DNA from: DAIOEK01 sp963708715
GTDB lineage: Bacteria; Chloroflexota; Anaerolineae; Anaerolineales; Anaerolineaceae
Reading direction: 5' to 3'
Length of the DNA: 64,000 nt
Assembly (NCBI GenBank): GCA_963708715.1
Contig: CAVPSU010000002.1
Coordinates: forward strand, 62,001 to 126,000
The notes below the pieces were generated by a model. It was not told where the DNA came from and did no database searches. It worked only from the letters and a program-made list of their open reading frames with translations. Below, piece by piece: positions 41,270-50,145 of the stretch (the first letter of the stretch is position 1; each line of letters opens with the position of its first letter). A program made the position numbers and the translations under genes.

Positions 41270-42970
41270 CTACTCCCGTTGAGTTTCAAGTGTAAAAATC
41301 CTTCGGAGGATCGCCAAAGAGCAGGCATAAGTCGAATCCATCCCATAGTAAGAAAGGGTACCCTCGCCCAGGTTTTTACCCTTCAACATCGGCGTATCAG
41401 ATACATAGTGCAAGGCGCCAAATTCAAGAGGTATATTATATAAATTCACAATCTCATTTAGAGGATAACGCTTGGGGCGGGTGGCTTCGTAGATGGCACT
41501 GCAGAAATTTCCCAATTCCATTTCTATATCAGCAAACCCCTCCCGGTAGAACACATCCATCAAATGAGCATTCTGCAGGAAAGTTCCCAGCACTGAGATA
41601 GCTTTTTGATTGTCCAAGATTGTTCCGTAATTCAAATATGGTGCAACGTCTCCGGCACTGAAACAATTCTGGAACAGGTATGTATTATGAGAATGCTCAT
41701 CTTGTACAACATTAGGAATGATCACATCCCCACGGGCTGCATTGAGCGAAGCTGACTTCCCCATCACATATACTCCGCGAATATCGGTCAGATGCACCGT
41801 CATTGTAGACAACAGATTATAAGCAGCCAACCCTAACGGATAATCGATATTTAAGATCACGGCATGACTATCTTGTAATTCTCGAAAGTCAATATCTCCC
41901 AACCGTGGGTCCAATTGGGAATAGTTTATCTTGTCCAACTCGATCACCTGCGCTTCAATGTCAAATGTTTTTTGGGAAGAGATCCGGGTGATTCCCTGCT
42001 TATTTTCGTTATGGATTTGTTTTTTCAGGTCAGTACGGCTTGTTGTAGAATTTTGAAACTTTTTCAACGCATAATAGAGAAAATTGGCTTTATTCGAACG
42101 GGATTGTCCAAGCTTTATTTGCTGCCATTCCTGGTTCAAATCTCCATCGGCATCCAACTCGATAAATTTGATCACCTGTTCCGTTTGTTCGGATGAAATC
42201 CCAGTGACTAGATTAACCAGACTATGCGTATTACTGGAAACAAAGTAAATCGGACGTTCTGTAAGGTCTGGAATGACCCTGGTAATAGCCTCAAACCATT
42301 CATGAGTAGCTCGCATGTATTGGCTTAGTGATCCATTCAACAATCGAACACTGAATGAAAGCTCGTGCGATTGGATCTTTTCCATCATCGGTAAGAGATC
42401 ATTCCCCAATAATTCATTCAAGCGATTCAGGTCTTCAAGTGAGATACCCAGATTCACTGCAAATTGTTCCCACTGGATAGGGTCTTGTTGGGCTGAAATG
42501 ATAGATTTTGTCCTTGGCAATCGGACGAGATTTCCGTGCAATTTATTCCATTCCATTTGATAGGCGGTCAGGGTTGGGATGACATCTTCAATATCAGATC
42601 GGCTTGCGATAAAACAACCAAGTATGTCTTTGCCATCGAAAAAACAACGTCTGCGTCGGGCACGTGCTGCCACTGGCTGCCATTCCTCAATTTCTTTGTA
42701 GCCATTCCGCTTGAAGACATCTGCATTCTGACCCAACACCAGGGTTTTAACTTCGGAAATGCAAACAGGTAATCTCATGTAAGCATAAATGAAGGCGGCG
42801 ATATCTGGCTCCGGGCTGCGTGCTCCCGGATGCATGAGTGAGTTCATCCCGGCATGGACTTCTTCAATCGTCCGGATTTTAACGTCAACCGTCGATCGCA
42901 GTAACGAATAGATCGTACTGCGGTAAAGTTGGATCTCTTCTGATGTGGCACTGGGTACTTTTCGATCCAT
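41270..42970 (-). CDS. Large protein of unknown function with a nucleoside-phosphorylase-like C-terminal half
   Basis: A 566-residue cytoplasmic protein I cannot name. The first 330 residues are mostly helical, with no motif I recognise. The C-terminal part (about 355-566) has the sequence rhythm of the PNP/UDP-phosphorylase fold: I-R-G-V-Y-V-M-G-K-S-A-S-L-N (like N-x-G-x-A-G-x-L-N), R-G-D-V-I-I-P-N-V-V, A-D-I-E-M-E-L-G-N-F (like V-x-M-E-x-A) and L-H-Y-V-S-D-T-P (like V-S-D). This suggests nucleotide or nucleoside cleavage or binding. Neighbours are the broken HEAT-like gene and ileS. ATG 42970 follows GGAGGAAA. Confidence 0.7.
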   Translation of the reverse strand: MDRKVPSATSEEIQLYRSTIYSLLRSTVDVKIRTIEEVHAGMNSLMHPGARSPEPDIAAFIYAYMRLPVCISEVKTLVLGQNADVFKRNGYKEIEEWQPVAARARRRRCFFDGKDILGCFIASRSDIEDVIPTLTAYQMEWNKLHGNLVRLPRTKSIISAQQDPIQWEQFAVNLGISLEDLNRLNELLGNDLLPMMEKIQSHELSFSVRLLNGSLSQYMRATHEWFEAITRVIPDLTERPIYFVSSNTHSLVNLVTGISSEQTEQVIKFIELDADGDLNQEWQQIKLGQSRSNKANFLYYALKKFQNSTTSRTDLKKQIHNENKQGITRISSQKTFDIEAQVIELDKINYSQLDPRLGDIDFRELQDSHAVILNIDYPLGLAAYNLLSTMTVHLTDIRGVYVMGKSASLNAARGDVIIPNVVQDEHSHNTYLFQNCFSAGDVAPYLNYGTILDNQKAISVLGTFLQNAHLMDVFYREGFADIEMELGNFCSAIYEATRPKRYPLNEIVNLYNIPLEFGALHYVSDTPMLKGKNLGEGTLSYYGMDSTYACSLAILRRIFTLETQRE

Positions 42971-43051
42971 TAAATTTCCTCCGATTTACAGCCTGTCTGT
43001 ATTGTACCCTTGAAGAGTTCCCACTCGCAATCAGGTGTGGGAGACGGATTC

Positions 43052-43085
43052 AAAAAAAGAGGAGCAGGAAATTTCCCTGTTCCTC
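43052..43085 (-). terminator. ileS terminator
   Basis: On the minus strand GAGGAACAGG (43085-43076) pairs with CCTGCTCCTC (43068-43059), one A-C mismatch, followed by seven Ts. Confidence 0.85.
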
Positions 43086-43117
43086 TCAAATTGCACAGTA
43101 GTCTGTTTTTGAGTATA

Positions 43118-46100
43118 TTATTGTTTCTTATCGAGTTTTATGGCAACCGTTTCACCATCAAAACTATCCTGGTACCAGTCGGGGTGTCCTTCCGCTTTTT
43201 CCATGGTAACCGCCAACGTTTCACCCATGATGTAATCGCGGAATGAGCTCAGTGCTTTTGTAAGACCAACTGATGCCGCAAAATAAATGTGAATTCGGTC
43301 TGAGATATCAAAATCGAGTTGTTTGCGAAGGTCTTGCACTCGTCGGACAAATTCTCGCGCCTGACCTTCCTGTACCAGTTCCGGGGTCAGATCAGTCACC
43401 AAAGCGGCGAGATATGCACCTTCTGATGCCACTGCATACCCAGCCTTTGCCTGCGCACGGACTTCCACTTCTTCAGAGAGCAGCTCGATCACCTGTCCAT
43501 CCACCTCAACATCCAATGGTTCTCCGGCCAGTAAAAGGCGAGCAGCGGATTCCGCTGGCACTTCCATCACGGCGTTTCGAATAGCCGGAAAGAGTTTGCC
43601 ATACTTCTGACCCAATTGTTTTGGTAATGGATTTAGAACAAAAGAAACTGCCTCATCCGCTGCATCCAAGACTCGAACATGCTTCACATTCAATTCATCA
43701 GCCAGAATATCTGCATATTTTGTTACGACCAGGCGTTCGTTTGGATTAGAGACCGCATATGCCACTTCCGCCAGGGGTTGACGAACTTTCCGGCTGGCTT
43801 TATTCCTGGCTGAATGCCCGAGGGAAGCCAGCTTCATTGTGAGTGCCATCTCTGTATTCAGAGATTCATCAATTAGTGCTGGATCATACGTTGGCCAATC
43901 TGTCAGGTGAACCGATTCCAATGCGTCTGGTACCACAGACCCTACCAAATTTTGATAAAGCTCATCAGATAGGAAAGGCATGGTCGGAGCGAGTAGTTTA
44001 CTGACTGCGACCAATGCTGTATAGAGTGTGGCATACGCTGCTTGCTTGTCTGCATCCGTGTCACTCTTCCAGAAGCGGCGGCGTGACCGGCGTAGATACC
44101 AGGTAGAAAGCTGGTTAACGAAGTTTTCGAGAGGCCTGGTTGCCCCGGTCACATCGTAATTCTCATAAGCAGTTGTCACATCGCGGATCAAAGTATTCAC
44201 ATACGATAACAGCCAGCGATCCAATTCACTAAATTGAGGTTGGATGGTCGAATCTGGCTGCCAGCCATCCAATCTGGCATAGGTGACGAAAAAGGAGTAG
44301 GTATTCCAGAGGGTCAAGGTGAAATTACGCACCACCTCTCCCACCATATCGACTGAAAAGCGGCGTTCCTGTCCAGGAGGGCTGGCTGTATACAGTGTCC
44401 ATCGGAATGCATCCGCTCCATGGGTGTTAATAACCGACCAGGGTTCGATCACATTGCCCTTCGTCTTGGACATTTTTGACCCATCTTCATCTAGAATTAA
44501 TCCCAGACAGATGACATTCTTGTAACATTCCTGTTCGAATAACAGAGTGCTGATCGCATGTAATGAGTAAAACCAACCACGAGTTTGGTCGACTGCTTCA
44601 CAGATATAGTCTGCCGGGAATTGATTCTTGAAGTTCTCCTGGTTTTCAAATGGATAATGCCATTGCGCCACCGGCATCGAACCGGAGTCGAACCACACAT
44701 CGATCACCTCGGGTACTCGAGTCATCGTCTCATTACATTTCGGGCACGGATAATGGACATGATCCACATGAGGACGGTGTAAATCCAAGTTTGTTAGATC
44801 TTGCCCTGCCTTTTGAGATAATTCTGCGACTGAGCCAACCGCCTCCTGATAGCCACACGATTCACACTGCCAGACAGGAAGAGGTGTACCCCAGTAACGT
44901 TCCCGCCCCAATGCCCAGTCGATATTATTGGCAAGCCAATTACCGAACCGTCCATTCTTAATATGAGAAGGGACCCAATTGATATTTTCATTTAAACCAA
45001 CCAATTTGTCCTTATAACTGCTGGTTCGAACATACCAAGTTTTCCGAGCATAATACAGTAAAGGTGTTCCACACCGCCAGCAAAATGGATATGTATGGGT
45101 GTATGTTTCATACCGGAAGACCAATCCGCGCGCATCCAAATCTTTGGCTATTGAAGGGTCCGCATCTTTGACGAAAATACCACTCCAGGGACGTACTTCT
45201 TTTATAAATGTGCCATCCGGAGCAACGGTTTGAAGGATCGGCAAATTATGCAAATCAGCCATTGCCATATCATCCGCGCCAAACGCGGGAGCCAGATGGA
45301 CCAATCCGGTACCATCCTCTGTCGTGACAAAATCAGCATTGATCACAAAATGGGACGGTTTATCAGTGGGAAGGAAGGTGAATAAGGGTTGATACTTCTT
45401 ACCCTTCAAGGCATTCCCTTTAAACCTCTCCACTACTTTTACCTCTTCACCCCGGAAGACTTTCTCCAGTAAGGCTTCTGCAAGGATCAATTTCTCAGAC
45501 CCTCCCTCAGGAAGCGGTCTGTCCACTGTTACATAATCCACTTCCGGGTGAGCGGCAACTGCGACGTTGGCTGGTAAAGTCCAGGGAGTAGTCGTCCATA
45601 CCAATAGAGAAGTTCCGGGTTTATCGACGAGGGGCAGGCGGAAGAAAATGGATGGATCAATGGCTTCATGATACCCTTGAGCCACCTCATGGTCTGACAA
45701 TGGTGTTCCGCAACGTGGGCAATAAGGCACTACTTTAAATCCCTGATAGAGCAGGTCTTTTTCCCAAAAACTCTTTAGGATCCACCAGACAGATTCGATG
45801 TATTCATTATGGAAAGTCACATACGCTGTCTCCAGATCCACCCAGTAACCGATCCGATCTGTTAATTTCTCCCATTCCTGGATATAGGTGAAAGCCGATT
45901 CGCGGCAGAGTTCGTTAAACTTTGCTATTCCAAAATCTTCGATCTGTTGTTTATTGGTGAAGCCCAACTTCTTTTCAACTTCGATTTCCACTGGAAGACC
46001 GTGAGTATCCCAACCGCCACGCCGGCTGACGTGGAATCCACGCATGGTTTTGTATCGTGGAAAGATATCCTTAAAAGAGCGCGCCAACACATGGTGAACA

Positions 46101-46267
46101 CCCGGTTTGCCATTCGCAGTCGGCGGTCCTTCATAAAAGACATACTCAGGTCGTCCTTGCCGTAATTCATCACTGTGCTTGAAGACGTTATAGACCTTCC
46201 AATGACGGAGCATTCGCTCTTCCATTTGCACGACATCCAATTTCGGTGAAACAGGTTTAAAACTCAT
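43118..46267 (-). CDS. ileS: Isoleucyl-tRNA synthetase
   Basis: Class Ia synthetase of 1049 residues. The HIGH-equivalent is G-K-P-G-V-H-H-V-L-A and the KMSKS loop is K-M-S-K-T-K-G-N. The CP1 editing domain includes the threonine-rich W-T-T-T-P-W-T-L-P. Zinc-type Cys pairs occur in the centre (C-P-R-C-G, C-W-R-C-G, C-E-S-C-G, C-P-K-C). The H-H-V form and overall length suggest the eukaryote-like type 2 IleRS, which is often linked to mupirocin tolerance; this is an inference. ATG 46267 follows TGGAGGTTAG. Expression should be controlled by the T-box leader upstream. Confidence 0.96.
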   Translation of the reverse strand: MSFKPVSPKLDVVQMEERMLRHWKVYNVFKHSDELRQGRPEYVFYEGPPTANGKPGVHHVLARSFKDIFPRYKTMRGFHVSRRGGWDTHGLPVEIEVEKKLGFTNKQQIEDFGIAKFNELCRESAFTYIQEWEKLTDRIGYWVDLETAYVTFHNEYIESVWWILKSFWEKDLLYQGFKVVPYCPRCGTPLSDHEVAQGYHEAIDPSIFFRLPLVDKPGTSLLVWTTTPWTLPANVAVAAHPEVDYVTVDRPLPEGGSEKLILAEALLEKVFRGEEVKVVERFKGNALKGKKYQPLFTFLPTDKPSHFVINADFVTTEDGTGLVHLAPAFGADDMAMADLHNLPILQTVAPDGTFIKEVRPWSGIFVKDADPSIAKDLDARGLVFRYETYTHTYPFCWRCGTPLLYYARKTWYVRTSSYKDKLVGLNENINWVPSHIKNGRFGNWLANNIDWALGRERYWGTPLPVWQCESCGYQEAVGSVAELSQKAGQDLTNLDLHRPHVDHVHYPCPKCNETMTRVPEVIDVWFDSGSMPVAQWHYPFENQENFKNQFPADYICEAVDQTRGWFYSLHAISTLLFEQECYKNVICLGLILDEDGSKMSKTKGNVIEPWSVINTHGADAFRWTLYTASPPGQERRFSVDMVGEVVRNFTLTLWNTYSFFVTYARLDGWQPDSTIQPQFSELDRWLLSYVNTLIRDVTTAYENYDVTGATRPLENFVNQLSTWYLRRSRRRFWKSDTDADKQAAYATLYTALVAVSKLLAPTMPFLSDELYQNLVGSVVPDALESVHLTDWPTYDPALIDESLNTEMALTMKLASLGHSARNKASRKVRQPLAEVAYAVSNPNERLVVTKYADILADELNVKHVRVLDAADEAVSFVLNPLPKQLGQKYGKLFPAIRNAVMEVPAESAARLLLAGEPLDVEVDGQVIELLSEEVEVRAQAKAGYAVASEGAYLAALVTDLTPELVQEGQAREFVRRVQDLRKQLDFDISDRIHIYFAASVGLTKALSSFRDYIMGETLAVTMEKAEGHPDWYQDSFDGETVAIKLDKKQ

Positions 46268-46303
46268 TCACTAACCTCCAATAGGGAGCAGATCGTTACT
46301 TAA

Positions 46304-46568
46304 GAAAAAGCTCACATCCCAACAGGGACGAGAGCGTTTGGTCTCGCGGTACCACCCTGGTTCTTACAATTGTAAGCACCTTGATAAATAAAGTCGTTGC
46401 TGACTCTATTCCCATCTTATAACGGAGATGATTCCGGCGCACTTACTTGGTATTACCCGTTCAGATCACAACTCCCGAAGGATTTTCGATCTGGCTCACC
46501 TTCCCGACTTGCACCGTCTCGGGATCGCTGGGTGGTTGACCCGACCTACTCGTTTCGATCATCGCTTT
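46304..46568 (-). promoter_or_regulatory. T-box riboswitch leader of ileS
   Basis: Minus-strand leader from about 46568. The T-box core AGGGTGGTACCGCG is at 46358-46345. It is followed by a terminator, CTCGTCCC (46332-46325) pairing with GGGA-TG-TGAG (46320-46311), and a run of Ts. The T-box region overlaps the 5' arm by pairing, so uncharged tRNA(Ile) would favour antitermination. Stem I lies between about 46560 and 46440; an ATC (Ile) triplet at 46466-46464 is a likely specifier, but I could not fold it by hand with certainty. This fills the 359-nt gene-free stretch. Confidence 0.9.
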
Positions 46569-46574
46569 GTGCTC

Positions 46575-46603
46575 ATTATCTCATATGGATGAGGTCGCGT
46601 CAA
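46575..46603 (-). promoter_or_regulatory. ileS promoter
   Basis: On the minus strand TTGACG (46603-46598), 17-bp spacer, GATAAT (46580-46575). It lies inside the short gap after the phosphoesterase gene. Confidence 0.75.
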
Positions 46604-46626
46604 TGGAGTGCATCTGGCAGAACAAA

Positions 46627-47775
46627 CTAATGGCAGGAAGCACTTCCGCTGTCTGAGTACCCACCCGGCTCGGTAGGGATAAACAACCATTCGTAGCTAT
46701 CTGGCCAGAGTGTAAACTGAATCACCCCAAACGTGGAGTTATCCCGGGCATAACTATTCTTTTGAATCTTTGCAAAATTAACCAATTTAACTCCACCTGT
46801 GCCAACGATGAACTCTTGTATCCCATTCTCAAAATCCAGATCGCCTTCAGGGGATTGAGGAGCATATCGTTCATATAAGTGGGAATCGCCATTCACAACG
46901 ACTTCTGCGCCATATTCATACAGAGCATTCCAGAAATCCAGGACACGTTTATTATTACCATCAGGTCCGGAACTAAAACGTGGATGATGCCAGTACGCCA
47001 AAGTACATTGATTGGAATGAGAAGCCAGGTCAGCACGCAGCCACTTCTCCTGCTTTGATCCACGGTCGCAGGAAACAAAACCGCAGTTGCTATTGAGAAC
47101 AATAATATGCCATTCTCCGACGTCATAGCTGTAATAGCCTTTGCCCTTCGTGCCTGCCCTGCTCCCGAAATATTCGTAATATCCCTTGCCGTCTTCATAG
47201 CCATAATCATGGTTGCCCGCACTCGGATGCATGCGATTTTTGAAACGCCCCCAGGTGGGACCAAAACAGTCACGGTATTGGTAAGGTTCCCCCTCTTCGT
47301 TCGAATTATCCCCAGCCGTAAACAGTTGCGCCGGGATGCTTTCGATCAATACCGCCGTTTGATCATCACCATCATGACCGCAAATGCTGATATCTCCTGC
47401 TCCAACCAGTAAAACAGGCGTCACTAAAATCTGGGTGGGGGTGGGTGTCTCGGTAATGGTTGGTGTCGGAGTAAACAATATTACAGGTGGAGGAGTGTAT
47501 GTTGCTGAACTGGTCTGAGTAGGTGTAGGTGTGATGGTTGGAGTTAGTGTTTGGGTCCAGATTGGTATACTGGTTTTAGTGGGTAAAGGCTGGATAGTCG
47601 TTGGAATGGACGCTCGGGCGGTTGCTGATCCTGAGAACGCGACAACGGCTTTCCCCGTCTCAAATACAGGTCCCCATGTTCCGCAACTAACCAGAAATAT
47701 TGATAATAGAGCGAACAAAATTACAATGAGGAATGGTTTTATCGCTTTTCTGAGAAGGACACTTTTGAAAATCAT
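46627..47775 (-). CDS. Metallophosphoesterase lipoprotein
   Basis: Secreted, lipid-anchored protein of 382 residues. The signal peptide ends in a lipobox L-V-S-C (Cys about 31). A long Thr/Pro linker (about 50-115) precedes a calcineurin-like phosphoesterase domain with G-A-G-D-I, T-A-G-D-N-S, A-G-N-H-D-Y-G (G-N-H-D/E metal box), A-Y-W-H-H-P-R-F and N-G-D-S-H-L-Y-E. The layout is that of purple-acid-phosphatase-like enzymes. The natural substrate is unknown; phosphate scavenging is plausible. ATG 47775 is the only good start. Confidence 0.88.
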   Translation of the reverse strand: MIFKSVLLRKAIKPFLIVILFALLSIFLVSCGTWGPVFETGKAVVAFSGSATARASIPTTIQPLPTKTSIPIWTQTLTPTITPTPTQTSSATYTPPPVILFTPTPTITETPTPTQILVTPVLLVGAGDISICGHDGDDQTAVLIESIPAQLFTAGDNSNEEGEPYQYRDCFGPTWGRFKNRMHPSAGNHDYGYEDGKGYYEYFGSRAGTKGKGYYSYDVGEWHIIVLNSNCGFVSCDRGSKQEKWLRADLASHSNQCTLAYWHHPRFSSGPDGNNKRVLDFWNALYEYGAEVVVNGDSHLYERYAPQSPEGDLDFENGIQEFIVGTGGVKLVNFAKIQKNSYARDNSTFGVIQFTLWPDSYEWLFIPTEPGGYSDSGSASCH

Positions 47776-47921
47776 AATTAGTTATTGGCTGACTTCAACT
47801 CGATTTTTCGGATAATCTTCCTGATAAAGATTCAAACCAATGACACTATCATCCTGAGGAATGATTTGGAACAACCTTAAATACCATCAACTATCTGTAG
47901 ATCAAGGATCAAAAAAATTCC

Positions 47922-49235
47922 TCACTCCTCGCCAGTGATAACATCATAGAATAAAGGCAAGGGTTCAACCGGCTCAGTTGACCAGATAATTGCGCGTAAA
48001 ACTAGTTCTTTTGATCTGGCAAGGGATTCTTGGGTTCGGGCATGAATAACGAATAATGGATCACCTTTCACAACCCGATCACCCACTTTTCGTAGTATGA
48101 CCAATCCAACCGCATAGTCAATTGAATCACCTTTCTTAGCCCGACCTGCTCCCATTTCCACTGATGTTTCACCTATCACTCGGGCATTTATCTCTTCGAT
48201 GAACCCATTTATAGGAGCCATAACTGTCTCGATCAATGGTGCCTGTGGCAGACGGTTTGGCTCGTCGACGTACTGTAAATTACCTCCTTGTGCCTGGATC
48301 AATTTACGGAACATTTCCCAACCCTCGCCATTGTCCAATGCTTTTTCAGCCATCGATCGAGCCTGGATCATGTCACGAGTTTTTCCACCAATTACCAGGA
48401 GATGGGACGCCACGACCAGACAGTGTTCCCTGAAATCGGAAGGACCATCACCATGTAATGTATCAATTGCCTCCTTGACTTCCAGAGCATTGCCGACCGC
48501 ATGACCTAACGGTTGATTCATATCAGATAACAACGCGGTGACTTTTCTCCCGCTCAGATTACCAATGGAAACCATCAGTTTCGCCAACGAACGCGCTTCA
48601 GGAACCGTCTTCATAAAAGCGCCGTGACCAATTTTTACATCCAATACGATTGCCTGAGCACCAGCAGCAATTTTTTTACTCATTACCGATGAGGCAATCA
48701 ACGGGATGGATTGCACGGTCCCGGTTACATCGCGCAACGCATACAATTTCCCGTCAGCCGGTGCCAGATCACCTGTTTGACCCGTAAGAACAATCCCAAC
48801 CAGTTTAAGTTGAGAGATAAATTCATCTTTCGTGAGATCGGTTCGAAACCCTGGTATGGATTCCAATTTATCGAGCGTCCCACCTGAAAAACCCAATCCG
48901 CGCCCCGACATTTTTCCGACGGGCAATCCGCAGGCGGCAACGACTGGCTCAACAACCAGCGTTGTTTTATCACCAACTCCACCTGTGGAATGTTTATCGA
49001 CCGCAATCTCAACAACCTTGGTCAGGTCAATTCTTTCACCGGAATTAGCCATCGCCAATGTGAGCTCAGTCGTCTCCCGGGCTGATAATCCATTCAATAA
49101 AACAGCCATCGCCCAGGCAGAAACCTGATAGTCCGGGATGGATCCATCGGTGATACCCTGAACGAAGTAAATAATTTCTTCTTTTGTCAATTCTATATGG
49201 TCACGGACCTTCTCGATCACATCCACAGCTCGCAT
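47922..49235 (-). CDS. deoA: Pyrimidine-nucleoside (thymidine) phosphorylase
   Basis: Cleaves thymidine/uridine with phosphate. About 437 residues. Signature K-H-S-T-G-G-V-G-D-K-T-T (about 83-94) is the phosphate-binding loop; K-M-S-G-R-G-L-G-F-S-G-G-T-L-D-K follows. The C-terminal PYNP domain includes G-A-G-R-A-K-K-G-D. ATG 49235 is chosen (family start M-R-A-V-D-V-I) over the frame opening at 49367; GAGGTGG lies before it. Promoter and operator-like palindrome upstream. Confidence 0.93.
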   Translation of the reverse strand: MRAVDVIEKVRDHIELTKEEIIYFVQGITDGSIPDYQVSAWAMAVLLNGLSARETTELTLAMANSGERIDLTKVVEIAVDKHSTGGVGDKTTLVVEPVVAACGLPVGKMSGRGLGFSGGTLDKLESIPGFRTDLTKDEFISQLKLVGIVLTGQTGDLAPADGKLYALRDVTGTVQSIPLIASSVMSKKIAAGAQAIVLDVKIGHGAFMKTVPEARSLAKLMVSIGNLSGRKVTALLSDMNQPLGHAVGNALEVKEAIDTLHGDGPSDFREHCLVVASHLLVIGGKTRDMIQARSMAEKALDNGEGWEMFRKLIQAQGGNLQYVDEPNRLPQAPLIETVMAPINGFIEEINARVIGETSVEMGAGRAKKGDSIDYAVGLVILRKVGDRVVKGDPLFVIHARTQESLARSKELVLRAIIWSTEPVEPLPLFYDVITGEE

Positions 49236-49258
49236 AGTCCACCTCATCCAATATGTAA

Positions 49259-49274
49259 GACAATTCGTATTGTC
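49259..49274. promoter_or_regulatory. Palindrome at the deoA start point, candidate operator
   Basis: GACAAT-TCGT-ATTGTC, perfect 6-bp half-sites. A minus-strand TATAAT (49283-49278) lies just before it, so the palindrome would cover the transcription start. Confidence 0.45.
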
Positions 49275-49277
49275 CCT

Positions 49278-49283
49278 ATTATA
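49278..49283 (-). promoter_or_regulatory. -10 of deoA
   Basis: TATAAT on the minus strand, 43 nt before ATG 49235. A convincing -35 is not visible. Confidence 0.45.
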
Positions 49284-49318
49284 CCCAACGAAATTTATCC
49301 AGTCGGCAAGAGATAAAA

Positions 49319-49357
49319 AATAAAAACAAAAACCCTCCCGGATTACGAAAGGAGGGT
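49319..49357 (-). terminator. Terminator of the rpmH-jag operon
   Basis: On the minus strand ACCCTCC (49357-49351) pairs with GGAGGGT (49338-49332) and is followed by TTTTTGTTTTTATTT. It lies about 20 nt after the jag stop. Confidence 0.88.
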
Positions 49358-49377
49358 ATCTGATCAAGTAGTGTATT

Positions 49378-50136
49378 TTACTTTTTAAGAACGATCGTCA
49401 GTTTGCGGTTTGGCTCTTCACCGGTGCTCTCAGTTGTCACCTGCGGATGATCGCGTAAGGCAAGGTGAACAATTCTTCGTTCGTTCGCTGGCATCGGTTC
49501 GAGCACCTGTCGGCGACCAGTGGCTATCGCCTGTTCGGCCATTTTTAGGGCTAACTGGCGCAATTGGCGTTCCCGTCGACCACGATACCCTTCAACATCA
49601 ATGGTTAGAGGTAACCATTTTCCCAGCCGTTTTCCAACAATCAGGCTGGCAATATATTGAAGCGCATTCAGTGTTTCCGATTTGCGACCTATGAGGATAC
49701 TTAGGTCTGTTCCGGTGACTTCCACAAGAACCCCTTTTTGGTCATCGGGTTCATCGGCATCCACAAAGGTGGAAGTAACTTGAGCAGAAATTTGCATCTT
49801 CTCAAGCAGCTCGCTGACGGTTTCACGGGCTACCCTTAACGTATGATCTTCACCATTATCATAATTTTTCTGAGGTTTTACTGCTTTGAGTTCTTCAGAT
49901 TTGGCTTCGATCTCGATCACGCGCGACAGGATATTCTCAGGGAGCTGAATTCCATCTTTCACGATTATTTTAATCCGTGATTGGCGGGTACCCAGTCCAA
50001 GAAATCCTTTACTTCCCTCGTCCATAATTTCAATATCGACATCATCTACAGACAGGTTTAAGTCATCCAGACCTTTTTCGATCGCTTCCTCTACACTCGG
50101 GGCTATGATTTCCAGAGAAGTTCTCTCGTCTGCCAT
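49378..50136 (-). CDS. jag: Jag (SpoIIIJ-associated) RNA-binding protein
   Basis: A 252-residue KH/R3H protein that works with YidC, also called KhpB/EloR. The Jag N-terminal domain (1-50: G-L-D-D-L-N-L-S-V-D-D-V, then G-S-K-G-F-L-G-L-G) is followed by a linker, a KH domain with I-L-I-G-R-K-S-E-T-L-N-A-L-Q-Y, and a C-terminal R3H with R-R-I-V-H-L-A-L-R-D-H. KhpB/EloR regulates cell elongation in Gram-positives. It follows yidC by 9 nt and ends the operon. Confidence 0.94.
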   Translation of the reverse strand: MADERTSLEIIAPSVEEAIEKGLDDLNLSVDDVDIEIMDEGSKGFLGLGTRQSRIKIIVKDGIQLPENILSRVIEIEAKSEELKAVKPQKNYDNGEDHTLRVARETVSELLEKMQISAQVTSTFVDADEPDDQKGVLVEVTGTDLSILIGRKSETLNALQYIASLIVGKRLGKWLPLTIDVEGYRGRRERQLRQLALKMAEQAIATGRRQVLEPMPANERRIVHLALRDHPQVTTESTGEEPNRKLTIVLKK

Positions 50137-50145
50137 ACCTACCTC

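Noticed and set aside
46400..46626. Plus-strand frame over the ileS leader as a small gene
   Set aside because: The stretch is accounted for by the T-box leader and promoter on the other strand.
49235..49367. Extension of deoA to the upstream start
   Set aside because: It crosses the jag terminator, the promoter and the palindrome, and has no family similarity.
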